A stretch of DNA of 5,065 nt from Nitrosomonas sp. (GTDB taxonomy: Bacteria > Pseudomonadota > Gammaproteobacteria > Burkholderiales > Nitrosomonadaceae). Under the pieces are notes generated by a model that saw only the letters and a list, made by a program, of their open reading frames with translations, ran no database searches and was not told where the DNA came from. The position numbers and the translations under genes are program-made. Of this stretch, positions 4,565 to 5,065 are shown piece by piece (position 1 is the first letter of the stretch; each line of letters starts with the position of its first letter). Location: contig JAJFJI010000114.1 of assembly GCA_021774205.1 (NCBI GenBank), positions 1 to 5,065 on the forward strand. Reading direction: 5' to 3'.

Positions 4565-5065
4565 ATGTGGCATATTTTCAACTTCCTATGCGTTATTACT
4601 AGTGGCGTATTGCTAGTTACAAACAGTGCCGCTGCCAGTGAAGAACAGGACGTTCTAACACTGAACAAGGTGACAAAACTGGCCGCCCAGAACAACCCCG
4701 ACCTGGCGCAAATGCGGGCACGCGCAGAAGCTATGGCTGCGATACCATCACAGGTCAGCACCCTGCCTGATCCTGAAATCAGTTTCAACGCCAGAAATCT
4801 GCCAATTAATACGTTTAATACCGGCCAGGAAGATATGACGATGATTGGGCCTGGCATTTCTCAGGCGATTCCTTTTCCCGGAAAACTTGCGTTACGTGGC
4901 GAAGCGGCAAATTTCGATGCGGCGGCAGCCTTGCAAAATGTCACCGAAGCCAGATCATGGTTGCTCAGCAACGTGAAACATACTTGGTGGCGGGTCTTTT
5001 TCCTGGACCAAGCTTTGTTGATCGTAAAAAACAACCAGGTTTTGTTAAGACAGTTTGTTCAGGTT
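4565..5065 (+). CDS. TolC/CzcC-like outer-membrane efflux protein, N-terminal part
   Basis: The first 167 codons of an outer-membrane factor, cut by the window edge; full proteins are usually 400-450 residues. Seen: a signal peptide (MWHIFNF, then hydrophobic VITSGVLLV, cut near SAAA at 21-24); LTLNKVTKLAAQNNPDL, the usual opening helix of the OEP domain; LPDPEISF and NLPINTF; and QAIPFPGKLALRGEAA, a block typical of CzcC/CusC-type members. Such proteins form a trimeric channel that, with a membrane-fusion protein and an RND pump, carries metal ions out through both membranes. The start is ATG at 4565 with GAGG at 4556-4559, 5 bases upstream. An earlier ATG at 4554 is in another frame and stops quickly. 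The Cys/His-rich protein just upstream favours a metal substrate over drugs, and czcB- and czcA-like genes are expected next. Confidence 0.88.
   Translation, partial: MWHIFNFLCVITSGVLLVTNSAAASEEQDVLTLNKVTKLAAQNNPDLAQMRARAEAMAAIPSQVSTLPDPEISFNARNLPINTFNTGQEDMTMIGPGISQAIPFPGKLALRGEAANFDAAAALQNVTEARSWLLSNVKHTWWRVFFLDQALLIVKNNQVLLRQFVQV

Noticed and set aside
4546..4857. Minus-strand frame of 103 codons
   Set aside because: It is antisense to the TolC-like gene, which has a signal peptide, binding site and family motifs.

Overview
The window looks like a piece of a betaproteobacterial chromosome, possibly Nitrosomonas-like. That placement is an inference from moderate base composition, decayed insertion-sequence debris, an AmmeMemoRadiSam gene trio and a metal-efflux operon. 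No marker gene here fixes the taxonomy.

Positions 1-1302 hold no intact gene. This is a graveyard of mobile DNA. It has two diverged direct copies of the C-terminal end of an IS66-family transposase gene on the minus strand (158-340 and 631-928, about 83% identical over 151 bp). Between them lie a 17-bp tandem repeat and a 33-bp repeat array carrying a perfect AGGACA/TGTCCT palindrome. To the right is a faint, possibly IS5-like, remnant (924-1072).

Positions 1303-3767 are a tight three-gene minus-strand operon, read right to left: a Memo-family protein (system protein B, 3767-2964), an AMMECR1-domain protein (system protein A, start most likely 2974, to 2411) and a radical SAM enzyme (AmrS, GTG start at 2400, to 1303). 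The first two overlap by 11 bp. The last two are 10 bp apart, with the ribosome binding site of the third lying over the stop codon of the second. This is the AmmeMemoRadiSam system, widely conserved but, as far as I know, without an established biochemical function. All signature residues seen suggest that the three proteins are intact.

Positions 3768-4051 are a divergent regulatory region with a candidate promoter for the trio on the minus strand and a strong sigma-70-like promoter (TTGACA, then TATAGAAT) facing right. On the plus strand follow a small secreted Cys/His-rich protein (4052-4372) and the first 167 codons of a TolC/CzcC-like outer-membrane efflux protein (4565 to the window edge). 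This looks like the start of an RND-type heavy-metal efflux operon whose membrane-fusion and pump genes would lie beyond the window. The Memo fold binds metal in its human homologue, so its placement head-to-head with a metal-efflux operon is suggestive, but no shared role is shown.
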